From Boseongicola sp. (GTDB lineage: Bacteria; Pseudomonadota; Alphaproteobacteria; Rhodobacterales; Rhodobacteraceae): a DNA stretch of 64,000 nt. Location: positions 62,001-126,000 of the forward strand of contig JAPPCV010000114.1 in assembly GCA_028824715.1 (NCBI GenBank), written 5' to 3'. The number at the start of each line of letters is the position of its first letter. Positions within the stretch are counted from its first letter, which is position 1. Positions 37,666 through 47,760 of this stretch are shown here, piece by piece. A program made the position numbers and the translations under genes. Below the pieces are notes generated by a model, which was not told where the DNA came from, ran no database searches, and saw only the letters and a list, made by a program, of their open reading frames with translations.

Positions 37666-38417
37666 TGGTCTCTCCTGAGATCGATTGTCGACGCGAGTCT
37701 GCTGGACGCGCGGCGATAGTGGAACGCCGTGCCGGCGATGCACGATCGGAAAGAGTGCCGCCCGGCCGGCTGCCGCAAATTGTGCAGTCTGCATGGGAAT
37801 AGTGCAAGTGTGCAATCCACTCTGCGCATGGCGTGGAAGTGACGCCGAAAGGCGAATCCCGAGGCGACGGGATCTGGCGCCTGTCTCCTTGTCGGCGTTC
37901 AGTTCAGATGCTCGGAACCGTCCCGCAACAACGGGCGGCAGGTCGAGGACAAGTACCGTCTCATCTTCCCGAGTGGTTCGCCGAATCGCCACGGGCTGAG
38001 GTTCTGGCGATGAGCAGGATTGAGTCCTGCAAGTCTCGGGTTCCATGTTGAAGCGCACCGCCCGCACGCGGTCCAGGCGGCGGGGACGATCGCGGATGAC
38101 CGGGGGTGCCGAGGAACGCGCAGAATCCTGCCGTTGCAGCATCCATGGCCTCTGGGCTCGACATGATCTCTGCCGCTGCACGCAGTCGTGGGGCGTGGCG
38201 AACGCTGCAGACGATCCTTTTCCGGCCACCGGGAACCCGCTGATCGCAGCCCGAAACCGGGTCCGTGTCAGCTTCGCCGAACGCAAATTCTCGCTTCCAT
38301 CAAGCCTGCATGCAGGCCCGGACCGGCCATGAGACGGCCCTTGCTCAAGCGTCCGCCCATTGGGCGACAAACCGCCGAATTGCCGCAGCCTTGTTTCAGG
38401 ATGTTGCAATGATTGTT
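37666..38417. other. Gene-free region between divergent ABC operon and lpxC
   Basis: About 750 bases upstream of both the binding-protein gene and the lpxC promoter. Long open frames are present on both strands but have no recognisable domain. No repeat or RNA element stood out. Confidence 0.5.
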
Positions 38418-38446
38418 TTGAGAGTGCCGTCCCGTGAGTGTAACAT
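38418..38446 (+). promoter_or_regulatory. lpxC: Predicted sigma-70 promoter of lpxC
   Basis: TTGAGA at 38418-38423 (five of six consensus), 17-bp spacer and TAACAT at 38441-38446 (four of six). Transcription would begin near 38453, giving a leader of about 40 bases that carries the AGGA before TTG 38493. The in-frame ATGs at 38409 and 38445 lie in or before the promoter. Confidence 0.55.
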
Positions 38447-38492
38447 GCGCGTGTCGGACTGGGGGGTCCGACGCTGCATTCAGGATATTTTC

Positions 38493-39416
38493 TTGCAGAC
38501 AGCAGTCAGATCTTCGGTGGTCTTCGTTGGTACCGGGCTGCACACGGGACAGGCGGTTCGCGTGACCGTGCAGCCAGCTTCTGCCGACTACGGCATCTGG
38601 TTTCGTCGCACGGATGTCAATGGGGTGGATCCGCTGGTTCCCGCCCGCTGGAACCGGGTCACCAATACTGAACTCAACACTCGCGTCACGAACCATGACG
38701 GTATCAGCGTTTCGACGGTCGAGCACATCATGGCCGCTTTCGCAGGTTGTGGCCTGCACAATGCGTTGGTTGAGATTGATGGTCCCGAGGTGCCTTTGCT
38801 GGACGGTTCGTCCGCACCGTTCGTCGCTGGAATCCTTTCGTGCGGCCTGGAGAGTCTCGACGCACCGGTGTCCGCCATTCGCGTGCTTCGGCCGGTGAAG
38901 GTGACGCACGGCGATGCCGCGGCCGCCCTCATGCCCTCGGATGATCTCAGGATCGAGTTCGAGATCGACTTCGCCGACGCGGTCATCGGTCGCCAGGAAA
39001 AGAGCCTGAACATGGCGAACGGCGCATTTGTGTACGAACTTTGCAACAGTCGCACGTTTTGCCGGAAAGCCGATATCGACGAAATGCGCGCGCGTGGCTT
39101 GATTCTTGGCGGATCGGTCACCTCTGCCGTCGTCGTGGATGGTGACAATGTCGTGACCCCGGGCGGAATGCGTCATGCAGACGAGCCCGTGCGCCACAAG
39201 ATGCTCGACGCGTTCGGGGACCTCGCACTCGCAGGCGCCCCGATTCTTGGTCGCTATGTCGGTCGGCGTGCGGGTCACGCCACGACCAACCAGTTGTTGC
39301 GCAGGCTCTTTGCCGACCCGGAGGCATTCGAGATCGTGGAATGCGATTCCCGGACGGCTGGTCGCCTTCCAGGGGCTGGTCTCGTGCGCGAAGACGCTCT
39401 TGGCATTGCGGCCTGA
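38493..39416 (+). CDS. lpxC: UDP-3-O-acyl-N-acetylglucosamine deacetylase
   Basis: A 307-residue Zn enzyme for the committed step of lipid A synthesis. It has VVFVGTGLHTGQ, the Zn motif VEHIMAAFAGCGLHNALVEI, DGPEVPLLDGSSAPF, SRTFCRKADIDEMRARGLI, the second Zn site RHKMLDAFGDLALAG and the catalytic His in GHATTNQLL. I chose TTG 38493 because AGGA precedes it, homologues start at the following MQT-like residues, and the more upstream ATG 38445 lies in the predicted -10 box. Its length then matches E. coli LpxC (305). Confidence 0.93.
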   Translation: MQTAVRSSVVFVGTGLHTGQAVRVTVQPASADYGIWFRRTDVNGVDPLVPARWNRVTNTELNTRVTNHDGISVSTVEHIMAAFAGCGLHNALVEIDGPEVPLLDGSSAPFVAGILSCGLESLDAPVSAIRVLRPVKVTHGDAAAALMPSDDLRIEFEIDFADAVIGRQEKSLNMANGAFVYELCNSRTFCRKADIDEMRARGLILGGSVTSAVVVDGDNVVTPGGMRHADEPVRHKMLDAFGDLALAGAPILGRYVGRRAGHATTNQLLRRLFADPEAFEIVECDSRTAGRLPGAGLVREDALGIAA

Positions 39417-39502
39417 AAGCAGCCTGCGAAACCAGCCCAAAACCAATTTGCACAGCAATCTTCCCGTGCTACCAAGCAGTCCGGTACTCGAGGTGGCGTG
39501 GC

Positions 39503-40360
39503 ATGACGGAAATGAGAAAGTGGACAAGGGGCGCGCGGCGATTTGCCCTGACCGGGACATGCCTGTTGATGATGGCAGGATGCGCGGCCCTCCAGCAGTC
39601 GGAAGATGCCGAGTCACTCGAGGACCTCACTGCCGAAGAGATATTTGGGAGAGCGGAGTTCACGCTGGATTCCGGCGACGGAGCGGAGGCTGCCAATCTT
39701 TTTGGCGAGGTCGAAAGACTTTACCCGTATTCCGAATTGGCGCGGCGCGCGCTTGTCATGCAGGCCTATTCCTACCATCTGGACCGAGACTACGAGGCGG
39801 CAAGGGGAGCGGCTGAGCGATTCCTGAGCAACTATCCTGCTGATGATGACGCCCCTTGGGCACAGTATATCGTGGCGCTGTCCTTCTACGACCAGATCGA
39901 CGACGTCGGACGGGATCAGGGCTTGACGTTTCAGGCGCTTCGGGCGCTTCGAACGGTCATCGAGGGGTACCCTGACAGCGAACATGCGCGATCAGCATCT
40001 CTCAAGTTCGATCTGGCCTATGACCATCTCGCTGCCAAGGAGATGGAGGTCGGCCGGTACTATCTGAAGCGGGGCCACTATCTTGCGGCGGTCAATCGCT
40101 TTCGGGTCGTCGTCGAGGACTTCCAGACGACAAGCCAGGCCCCGGAGGCGCTGCACCGGCTGGTCGAGGGCTATCTCGCACTTGGCCTTGAGAGTGAAGC
40201 ACAAACCGCCGGAGCCGTTCTTGGCCACAACTTCAGGAGCACGGAATGGTACGAGTCCAGCTACGCCTTGCTGACTGGCAACGGGCTTGAGCCCGTGGCA
40301 AAGGGCGACAGTTGGCTAAGGCGGGTGTTCAGGCAGACGCTTCGCGGCGAGTGGCTTTGA
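39503..40360 (+). CDS. bamD: Outer membrane assembly lipoprotein BamD
   Basis: A 285-residue lipoprotein with signal peptide and lipobox LLMMAGC, so it would be lipidated at Cys about residue 27. TPR repeats follow (EEIFGRAEFTLDSGDGAEAA, LYPYSELARRALVMQAYSYH, FLSNYPADDDAPWAQYIVAL, RAVIEGYPDS-like and KRGHYLAAVNRFRVVVEDF). It works with BamA in outer-membrane barrel insertion. ATG 39503 has AGGTGG upstream. The place between lpxC and recN is the normal one. Confidence 0.95.
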   Translation: MTEMRKWTRGARRFALTGTCLLMMAGCAALQQSEDAESLEDLTAEEIFGRAEFTLDSGDGAEAANLFGEVERLYPYSELARRALVMQAYSYHLDRDYEAARGAAERFLSNYPADDDAPWAQYIVALSFYDQIDDVGRDQGLTFQALRALRTVIEGYPDSEHARSASLKFDLAYDHLAAKEMEVGRYYLKRGHYLAAVNRFRVVVEDFQTTSQAPEALHRLVEGYLALGLESEAQTAGAVLGHNFRSTEWYESSYALLTGNGLEPVAKGDSWLRRVFRQTLRGEWL

Positions 40361-40370
40361 CGCAATTGCC

Positions 40371-42020
40371 ATGCTGAGAAGTCTCGACATCCGGGACATT
40401 CTGATCATTTCCAGGCTGGAATTGACGCTTTGTTCCGGCTTGAATGTGCTGACCGGCGAGACCGGGGCCGGCAAGACGATTTTGCTGGATGCACTTGGAT
40501 TCGTGCTGGGTTGGCGCGGTCGCGCCGAATTGGTTCGGAAGGGTGCGGAACAAGGTGAGGTAATTGCCGAATTCGACCTCGCTCGCGATCATGCCGCACG
40601 CCAGGTGCTGAAGGAGGCCGGGCTCCCCGCAGAGGACTGCTTGATCCTGAGGCGAGTGAATGCGCGAGATGGGCGGAAGACATCCTGGGTCAACGACCGT
40701 CGGGTGTCAGGCGAGGTGCTGAGGCAGCTCTCGGATGAATTGGTGGAGGTGCATGGGCAGCTTGATGATCGCGGCCTCCTGAATCCAGGCGTTCATCGCC
40801 GGCTGCTTGATGCGTTTGGCGGGCTTGAAGAGCAGGTGGCGCGATGCCGGACGGCCTGGACCAGCCTGAAGGTTGCGGAATCCGCGCTGGCCCACACGGA
40901 GGCTCGGCTTGCAGTTGTGCGCGAGGAAGAGGGCTTCCTGCGGCACGCGGTCGAAGAGATGGACCGGCTGCATCCCGAGACCGGGGAAGACGTCACGCTG
41001 GATGCGAAGCGTCGGCTTATGCGGGCTTCCGGGCAGATACGCGAGGATGTCGCACGTGCCTGCAGGGCGCTTGGTCCGGATGGCGCAGAGGGCATGATAC
41101 GTGACGCATCGCGATGGTTGGGCGGCGTCGCTGCGAGCGCTGAAGGCGTGCTGGACGATCCAATGGCGGCCTTGTCGAGGGCGATGGAGGAAGTTGGCAA
41201 TGCCGAGCAGGGCGTGGCCAAGGTTCTCGAGGCCCTGGAGTTTGATGCGGCCGAACTCGAGCGCGTAGAGGAGCGGCTGTTTGACATTCGTGCGCTGTCG
41301 CGGAAGCACGATGTGCCGTCAGACGATCTCCCGGGCCTTGCAGACGAGTTTCGGGCAAAGCTTGCCGCACTTGACGACGGTGCAAGCGACCTGAAGGAGC
41401 GAAAGCAAGCAGTGGACGATGCCCAGACAGCCTATGACACTGCTGCGGCCGAACTCGGAAACGCACGGGCGACGGCGGCGAAGAAGCTGGATGCGGCGAT
41501 GTCGAAGGAATTGCCTCCGCTGAAGATGGAGAGAGCGAGTTTCTCGACGCAAGTCACCAAAGCCGACCACGGGCCCGAAGGCGGGGAGCATGTTGCATTC
41601 ACGATTGCAACGAATCCGGGAATGCCTGCCGGCCCCTTGAACAGGATCGCGTCGGGCGGGGAACTCAGCCGGTTTCTCCTTGCACTCAAGGTATGCCTCA
41701 CGGCCGGCGCGGACGACCTGACATTGATCTTCGACGAAATTGATCGCGGCGTCGGAGGTGCCACGGCCGATGCTGTTGGCCGGCGGCTTGCGGCCCTGGC
41801 GTGCGGATCGCAGGTGCTCGTGGTCACCCACAGCCCGCAGGTTGCGGCACGAGCGGTGCATCATTGCCGGGTCGAAAAATCGGTCGAGGACGGAGTGACT
41901 CTAAGCCGGGTGACGTCCTTGTCGGACGATGAACGCATTGACGAGATTGCCAGAATGCTCTCCGGCGATACCGTGACCGATGAGGCAAAGGCAGCGGCAC
42001 GGGCCTTGCTGGCCGCGTGA
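40371..42020 (+). CDS. recN: DNA repair protein RecN
   Basis: A 549-residue SMC-like ATPase for double-strand break repair. Walker A LTGETGAGKTILLDAL is near residue 30, with coiled-coil arms (about 150-370) between it and the C-terminal signature IASGGELSRFLLALKV. Walker B is LTLIFDEIDRGVGG, and VTHSPQVAARA is the switch region. The stop lies 8 bp from the stop of the convergent methyltransferase gene. Confidence 0.96.
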   Translation: MLRSLDIRDILIISRLELTLCSGLNVLTGETGAGKTILLDALGFVLGWRGRAELVRKGAEQGEVIAEFDLARDHAARQVLKEAGLPAEDCLILRRVNARDGRKTSWVNDRRVSGEVLRQLSDELVEVHGQLDDRGLLNPGVHRRLLDAFGGLEEQVARCRTAWTSLKVAESALAHTEARLAVVREEEGFLRHAVEEMDRLHPETGEDVTLDAKRRLMRASGQIREDVARACRALGPDGAEGMIRDASRWLGGVAASAEGVLDDPMAALSRAMEEVGNAEQGVAKVLEALEFDAAELERVEERLFDIRALSRKHDVPSDDLPGLADEFRAKLAALDDGASDLKERKQAVDDAQTAYDTAAAELGNARATAAKKLDAAMSKELPPLKMERASFSTQVTKADHGPEGGEHVAFTIATNPGMPAGPLNRIASGGELSRFLLALKVCLTAGADDLTLIFDEIDRGVGGATADAVGRRLAALACGSQVLVVTHSPQVAARAVHHCRVEKSVEDGVTLSRVTSLSDDERIDEIARMLSGDTVTDEAKAAARALLAA

Positions 42021-42028
42021 ACGGGGCA

Positions 42029-43042
42029 TCAGTCCCGTCGCCGCCTGCGCCGTTTGCGGGGAGCGGTTGCACTTTCCGATGTGCCGTCGCCAGCCGACGA
42101 GAATCCGCCGAGCCGCTCTGCAATTTCTTCCAGCGTGGGGCGCTTGCCCTTTGGCCGGGTTTCCAGTGCTGCGCGCATGAGCCGCAGGTGCTCCGGAGTC
42201 GTTCCGCAACAGCCGCCGATGATCGTTGCACCGGCGTCCCGGGCCAGGGCGGCGTAGTCCGCCATGAGATCCGGAGTGCCGTCATAGTGGATTTGACCGT
42301 CGACGTATTTGGGAATTCCGGCGTTGCCCTTAGCTATCAGTGGCAGCGTCTGCCCTGTCGCGGCAAAGCCCAGAACCGTCCGAAGGAGGTCTGATGCCCC
42401 AACACCGCAATTTGCGCCGAAAGCGACCGGGGGCTCGTCCAGCTTCTGGACCATCTTGACCATGTCTGCGCTGGTCAGGCCCATCATGGTCCGGCCCGCC
42501 GTGTCAAAGCTCATTGTTCCGCACCAGGACATGCCGGATCGCGCAGCGGCTTCAGCCGCCGCGCGGTACTCGTCCGGGGCGCTGATCGTTTCGACCCAAA
42601 GCAGGTCCGCGCCGCCATCCTTCAACCCCTCGGCCTGTTCATGGAATATCTCTACGGCGTCGGCATAGGACAACGTGCCGAGCGGTTCCATGATTTCGCC
42701 TGTTGGCCCGATCGAGCCGGCGACGATGACCGTGCGAACCGCACCGTCCGCCACGTCGCGGCCGATTTCTGCCGCAGCACGGTTCAGTTCGCGAACCCGT
42801 CCTTGGCCGTCGTGGAGCTTCAGCCGGGACGCGTTCCCTCCAAAGGAATTCGTCAAGAAGAGGTCACAGCCTGCGTCCACGAATTCCTGGTAGAGTCTCC
42901 GGATCTCTCTCGGCCTGTCAACGTTCCAGAACTCAGGCGCCTCTCCCGCGGACAGCCCCATGTTGAAGAGATTTGTGCCGGTGGCGCCGTCGGCCAGCAA
43001 CCAGTCTTGGGTTTCGAGATGGGAACTGACACGGTCGCTCAT
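42029..43042 (-). CDS. Betaine-homocysteine S-methyltransferase
   Basis: A 337-residue homocysteine-binding, zinc methyltransferase. LLADGATGTNLFNMGLSAGE, FLTNSFGGNASRL, AGSIGPTGEIMEPLG, and the zinc cysteines in AFGANCGVGA and IIGGCCGTTPEHL are all present. It transfers a methyl group, most likely from glycine betaine, to homocysteine to make methionine. ATG 43042 has AAGGG upstream. An odd polybasic tail (RKRRRRRRD) follows the family domain. The adjacent LysR gene on the same strand is upstream but separated by about 245 bp. Confidence 0.92.
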   Translation of the reverse strand: MSDRVSSHLETQDWLLADGATGTNLFNMGLSAGEAPEFWNVDRPREIRRLYQEFVDAGCDLFLTNSFGGNASRLKLHDGQGRVRELNRAAAEIGRDVADGAVRTVIVAGSIGPTGEIMEPLGTLSYADAVEIFHEQAEGLKDGGADLLWVETISAPDEYRAAAEAAARSGMSWCGTMSFDTAGRTMMGLTSADMVKMVQKLDEPPVAFGANCGVGASDLLRTVLGFAATGQTLPLIAKGNAGIPKYVDGQIHYDGTPDLMADYAALARDAGATIIGGCCGTTPEHLRLMRAALETRPKGKRPTLEEIAERLGGFSSAGDGTSESATAPRKRRRRRRD

Positions 43043-43287
43043 TGGCGAGCCCTTCCGTTTGTCGTTCCGGAATGCCACGGGCCACTCGCTCGCGCAAACC
43101 AGATTCGTCCAATGACCGCAAGCGGCCGATTCAGAAAATGGCCGGGCAGAGCCCGGCCAGTCCAACAGGGAGGTGTGAATGCTCCGTTCATGTCGTTGCA
43201 TTCATGACATTTGTATGCGGCATGCGGCATTCAATCAACCTTTGAAGCAAGGCGATTGGTCAAGGCAGGGTTGTCCCAGATGCATAG

Positions 43288-44193
43288 CTATGCGGCGACG
43301 CCCGACTTCAGTTTCTTCCGGTACGCGATGATCTCCTCGGTGACGAAATCGCGAAACGCCGCGATTCGGCGGGATTGCCGGAGCTCTTCGGGGAAGGCGA
43401 GAAACACCGGGACATCATTTGACTCGATGTCTGGAAGGACGCGCTGCAGTTCGGGGAAGTCCTGTGTAACATAGTCGGGCAAGACCCCGATCCCGAGATT
43501 TGCCAGAACGGCCTGCAAGACACCGAAGTAGTTGTTCACCGTCAGGAGGAACGGGACGTCATGGGCCAGCAGTTCCTGAACAAGCTGCGCGCCCGCGCTC
43601 ACCTGCGTTGCATTGGCGCTCTGGCTGATCAACCGGTGCTTCCTCAACTGGGCCAGGTCCTCAGGGACGCCATGCGCGGAAAGATAGTCCGGACTTGCAT
43701 ATAGGCGCATCTTGACTGCCATGATCTTGCGGCGAATCAGGTCTGCCTGGCTGGGCTCCTTCATGCGAATCGCAACATCCGCTTCCCGCATCGGCAGATC
43801 CAGTACGCGCTCTTCAAGCATCAGGTCTATCTTCAGGTCGGGGAACTTCTCGTAGAGCTTCGGAAGACGAGGCGCGAGCCAGAGCGAACCGAAGCCGGTC
43901 GTGGTCGTCACGCGCAACTCGCCAAAGACCTCTTCCTTGCTGTCGCGAATTCGGGCTTCGGCAGTCTCAAGGCGGCGCGACATGGCCGACGTGGCATCGA
44001 ACAGGAGTTCGCCCTGTTCAGTGAGAATCAGGCCGCGTGCGTGGCGATGGAACAACGTCGTGTTGAGACTCACTTCGAGCGCGCGAATCTGCCGTGACAC
44101 GGCTGACTGGCTCAGGTGGAGCGAATCACCGGCATGGGTCAAGCTGCCGGCATCGGCAACTGCGTGAAAGATTCGAAGCTTGTCCCAGTCCAT
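43288..44193 (-). CDS. LysR-family transcriptional regulator
   Basis: A 301-residue LysR protein. HTH: LRIFHAVADAGSLTHAGDSL then LSQSAVSRQIRALEVSLNTT. The effector domain has GELRVTTTTGFGSLWLAPRL, EADVAIRMKEPSQADLI and LANLGIGVLPDYV. It is divergent from the indolepyruvate oxidoreductase gene, whose promoter overlaps a palindrome at 44291-44311, so it may control it. It resembles the GcvA/CbbR-like general LysR type; the effector is unknown. Confidence 0.9.
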   Translation of the reverse strand: MDWDKLRIFHAVADAGSLTHAGDSLHLSQSAVSRQIRALEVSLNTTLFHRHARGLILTEQGELLFDATSAMSRRLETAEARIRDSKEEVFGELRVTTTTGFGSLWLAPRLPKLYEKFPDLKIDLMLEERVLDLPMREADVAIRMKEPSQADLIRRKIMAVKMRLYASPDYLSAHGVPEDLAQLRKHRLISQSANATQVSAGAQLVQELLAHDVPFLLTVNNYFGVLQAVLANLGIGVLPDYVTQDFPELQRVLPDIESNDVPVFLAFPEELRQSRRIAAFRDFVTEEIIAYRKKLKSGVAA

Positions 44194-44290
44194 GTGAACC
44201 CTTGCCTCCCCGAATGCGCCTGCAGTTTCCCATGAGGTAACCCTGTCGCGACCGGGATTGCAAACGTGCTCGTGACAAAGATTGAGTTTG

Positions 44291-44315
44291 TAGGTCAGTA
44301 AATTTGACCTATAAT
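44291..44315 (+). promoter_or_regulatory. Palindromic operator overlapping a consensus -10 box
   Basis: Perfect inverted repeat TAGGTCA-N7-TGACCTA at 44291-44311, overlapping an exact TATAAT at 44310-44315. A weak -35 TTGTAG lies at 44288. Transcription would begin near 44322. The repeat lies about 100 bp upstream of the divergent LysR gene and covers the promoter, so a repressor bound here would block transcription of the ferredoxin oxidoreductase. Confidence 0.55.
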
Positions 44316-44340
44316 GCGACCAAACTGCCAGGTAGGGAAA

Positions 44341-47300
44341 ATGTTGATCCGCGAGGTCACGCTAGGCGACAAGTTCGACCTTGATTGCGGCGCGGTCCTG
44401 ATGAACGGAACTCAGGCCCTCGTGCGTCTTGTGCTGATGCAGGCGGCGCGCGACAGGATGTCCGGGCTGAACACCGCTGGATACGTTTCAGGATATCGTG
44501 GCTCGCCCCTCGGAGCGGTCGACCAGCAGATGGCTGCCGCGGAGGCCATGCTGACCGCAGCGGGCATAAGGTTCCAGCCAGGCCTGAACGAAGACCTTGC
44601 CGCCACCGCGATCTGGGGAACACAGCAAGCGGAACTGCGGGGCGAGGGGAGGCATGACGGCGTCTTTGCACTTTGGTACGGCAAGGGCCCGGGCGTGGAC
44701 CGTTCAGGCGATGTCATGCGACACGCAAACATGTCAGGCACCTCCCCGCATGGCGGCGTTCTCATGGCACTGGGGGATGATCACACGGGCGAGAGCTCGA
44801 CAGTGTGCCACCAGTCGGATTGGGCACTGGTCGACGCCTACATGCCGGTGCTGTCACCGGCCGGCGTTCAGGAAATCCTGGATCTTGGACTATACGGGTA
44901 TGCGCTGTCGCGTTTCTCGGGGACCTGGTGCGGACTGAAATTGATGAAGGACACGGTCGAGGTGACCTCCGTGATCGATGGCCGCACTGACCGAATGTCA
45001 TTTGTCGAGCCCGAATTCGCGATGCCTGAAGGTGGCCTCAATATTCGGCTTGGCGATCACTGGATCGATCAGGAAGCCAGGATCATCGACTACAAGAGAT
45101 TTGCGGCGGAGGCGTTTTCTCATGCGAACCGGATCGACCGTCGGGTTTGGGGCAGCCGGGGAGCCAAGATCGGCTTCGTTGCGGCAGGCAAGAACTGGCT
45201 CGACCTGAACCATGCCCTCAAACTTCTGGGCATCGACGGGGATGAGGCCCGACGCCTCGGGCTGACGACCTACAAGGTGGGACAGGCATTCCCGCTCGAC
45301 ATGAAGGGATTTCACGATTGGGCCGAGGGTCTGGACCTGATTGTCGTGGTCGAGGAAAAGCGCAAGCTGATAGAGGTGCAGGTCAAAGAGGCAATCTTCG
45401 ATGATCGCCGCGGTCGCAGGGTCTACGGCTGGTACAAGGGCGGTGCCGGCGGAATGCACCACGAGGAGTTGTTTCCGACCCGGTTCGCGCTGGATCCGGC
45501 AATGATCGCGGAGAAGATCGGCGGCATTCTTGTTGAAGAGGGACGGGGCACGGACCGGATCAGGGCGGGCCTCGAAATGGTGACGGCTGCGCGTGCCCGC
45601 GCCAATGCTCCGGATATCGCATCGCGCCTGCCCTATTTCTGTTCGGGTTGCCCACACAACACGTCGACGAACGTGCCGGACGGCTCACGGGCCTACGCAG
45701 GCATCGGCTGCCACTTCATGTCACTCTGGATGGATCGGGAGACAAGCGGGTTCACGCACATGGGTGCCGAAGGCGCGAACTGGATCGGCGAGGCGCCGTT
45801 CTCAAGCCGGAGGCATGTGTTCCAGAACCTGGGCGACGGAACCTATAACCATTCCGGAATTCTGGCAATCCGGGCCGCTCTCGCGGCGGACGTGAACATC
45901 ACGTTCAAGATTCTCTACAACGACGCAGTCGCGATGACGGGTGGCCAAAAGAATGATGGCGACCTGCGGCCGGAGAGGATCGCGCGCGAATTGCTGGCAA
46001 TGGGCGTCAGAAACGTGACCGTCGTCTTCGACGCCAAGGAGGTGCCGGACCGGACGGCGTTTCCTGGGGAGGTCGGGTGGCATGAGCGAGCGAGGCTGCC
46101 GGAAGTGCAGGCGCGCATGGCCGAAAGCGATGGCGTCAGCGCGATCATCTACATCCAGACATGTGCGGCCGAAAAGAGGCGACGCCGGAAGCGTGACGCG
46201 TTTCCGGATCCCGACCTGCGCGTGCTCATCAACACCGACATCTGCGAGGGCTGTGGCGACTGCGGAATTCAATCGAATTGCGTTTCCGTCGTGCCTGTCG
46301 AGACCGAGTTCGGGCGCAAGCGGGCGATCGACCAGTCGTCCTGCAACAAGGATTATTCCTGCCTGAACGGATTCTGCCCTTCCTTCGTGACCGTCAAAGG
46401 CGGGCAGCCTCGGAAGCGTGCGATGGTGGACCTTGAGACCGGCGGGTTGGCAGCCCCCGAGTTGCCATCCATTGAGGGCACCCACAATGTCGTTATCACC
46501 GGCGTCGGCGGAACTGGCGTCGTTACCGTCGGTGCACTGCTTGCGATGGCCGCGCATCTCGATGGAAGGGCAGCGGGAATGATGGAGATGGCAGGGCTCG
46601 CGCAGAAGGGTGGTGCGGTCCACATTCACTGCCGAATCGCCAATGAACCCGAGGACATTACCGCCATTCGCGTTGCGGTCTGTGAGGCGGACACGTTGAT
46701 TGGAGGGGATCTTGTCGTTTCCGCAGGTCACAAGACCCTCGATCTTGTCAAGGCTGGTCGGACCAGTGGCGTTGTCAACGTGCATGAGACGGTGACCGGG
46801 GACTTCACGAGGGATCCCGACTTCCACATTCCCGCGGACCAGCTCAGGCTGTCGCTGGAGGCCGCGCTGAGGGATGGGTTGATTTGCCTCGACGCGTTCG
46901 CGCTGGCCGAATCCACGCTCGGCGACTCGATCTATTCGAACATGGTTCTGCTGGGTGCGTCCTGGCAGTCCGGCCAATTGCCGCTAAGCCGGACAGCAAT
47001 CATGCGCGCCATCGAGCTGAACGATGCGCGGGTAGAGGAAAACATGCGCGCCTTTGAGATCGGCCGGTGGGCGGCGGTCAACCCGGACAAGGCGGCTCGT
47101 TTGTCAACCAGTGACGTGACGCGCTTGCCAAGAACACTTGAAGAAAGGATCGAATTTCGCGCCAGGCACCTTGCCGCCTACCAGTCCCGAAAGCTGGCTC
47201 GACGGTACCACGAGCTGGTTGACCAGGCTGACGATCCTGCGCTGCGGGAGGCGATCGCAAGGGGCTATCACAAGGTGTTGGCATACAAGGATGAATTCGA

Positions 47301-47760
47301 GGTTGCTCGGCTACTTTCCGGAACACGTGCCAAGGCCGAAGAGGTGTTTGACGGAAACCTCACGCTCACGTTTCACCTGTCACCGCCTTTCCTGCCGGGA
47401 CGCGATGCGTCCGGGCGACCCGGAAAGCGCGCATTTGGCGCATTTTCTGAACGGGTGTGGCCGCTGCTCGCGCGCTTCAAGTGGTTGCGAGGCACGCCGT
47501 TCAATCCCTTCGGCTACAGCGCTGAGCGCCAGATGGAACGGAAACTGATCCAGCAGTATGAACGCGACATGGCGGAAGTCCTGGCGGATCCGGATCGCAA
47601 CTTAGGGGCCGCCATCGCTCTGGCTGAATTGCCACTGGAAGTGCGTGGCTTCGGTCCAGTGAAGGCAGCCAACGCACAGAAGGCAGCCGAGCGTCGGGAG
47701 ACGCTGCTGCGATTCTTCCGGAACGGGGCGGCCGCAGCCGCAAGCACCGCCGCAGAATAG
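44341..47760 (+). CDS. Indolepyruvate ferredoxin oxidoreductase, IorA-IorB fusion
   Basis: A 1139-residue thiamine-diphosphate, 4Fe-4S enzyme that oxidatively decarboxylates aryl pyruvates (indolepyruvate, phenylpyruvate) to acyl-CoA. N-terminal pyrimidine-binding part: [19 protein letters not shown]. Then [20 protein letters not shown] near residue 430, ferredoxin-type cysteines [13 protein letters not shown] near 635, and the gamma/IorB-like Rossmann part [16 protein letters not shown] near 720. The fused architecture is the usual proteobacterial one. I chose ATG 44341 with AGGGAAA just upstream; ATG 44314 lies inside the -10 box. Confidence 0.94.
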   Translation: MLIREVTLGDKFDLDCGAVLMNGTQALVRLVLMQAARDRMSGLNTAGYVSGYRGSPLGAVDQQMAAAEAMLTAAGIRFQPGLNEDLAATAIWGTQQAELRGEGRHDGVFALWYGKGPGVDRSGDVMRHANMSGTSPHGGVLMALGDDHTGESSTVCHQSDWALVDAYMPVLSPAGVQEILDLGLYGYALSRFSGTWCGLKLMKDTVEVTSVIDGRTDRMSFVEPEFAMPEGGLNIRLGDHWIDQEARIIDYKRFAAEAFSHANRIDRRVWGSRGAKIGFVAAGKNWLDLNHALKLLGIDGDEARRLGLTTYKVGQAFPLDMKGFHDWAEGLDLIVVVEEKRKLIEVQVKEAIFDDRRGRRVYGWYKGGAGGMHHEELFPTRFALDPAMIAEKIGGILVEEGRGTDRIRAGLEMVTAARARANAPDIASRLPYFCSGCPHNTSTNVPDGSRAYAGIGCHFMSLWMDRETSGFTHMGAEGANWIGEAPFSSRRHVFQNLGDGTYNHSGILAIRAALAADVNITFKILYNDAVAMTGGQKNDGDLRPERIARELLAMGVRNVTVVFDAKEVPDRTAFPGEVGWHERARLPEVQARMAESDGVSAIIYIQTCAAEKRRRRKRDAFPDPDLRVLINTDICEGCGDCGIQSNCVSVVPVETEFGRKRAIDQSSCNKDYSCLNGFCPSFVTVKGGQPRKRAMVDLETGGLAAPELPSIEGTHNVVITGVGGTGVVTVGALLAMAAHLDGRAAGMMEMAGLAQKGGAVHIHCRIANEPEDITAIRVAVCEADTLIGGDLVVSAGHKTLDLVKAGRTSGVVNVHETVTGDFTRDPDFHIPADQLRLSLEAALRDGLICLDAFALAESTLGDSIYSNMVLLGASWQSGQLPLSRTAIMRAIELNDARVEENMRAFEIGRWAAVNPDKAARLSTSDVTRLPRTLEERIEFRARHLAAYQSRKLARRYHELVDQADDPALREAIARGYHKVLAYKDEFEVARLLSGTRAKAEEVFDGNLTLTFHLSPPFLPGRDASGRPGKRAFGAFSERVWPLLARFKWLRGTPFNPFGYSAERQMERKLIQQYERDMAEVLADPDRNLGAAIALAELPLEVRGFGPVKAANAQKAAERRETLLRFFRNGAAAAASTAAE

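Noticed and set aside
37666-37800. TPP riboswitch upstream of the THI5-like operon
   Set aside because: I looked for the CTGAGA...ACCTGAT-type core on the minus strand and did not find it.
37666-38409. Long in-frame extension upstream of the THI5-like binding protein
   Set aside because: The extension is basic and without a domain, and the signal peptide with ribosome binding site begins at 37665.
44314-44340. ATG 44314 as the start of the indolepyruvate oxidoreductase
   Set aside because: It lies inside the exact TATAAT box; ATG 44341 has a ribosome binding site and fits the family start.
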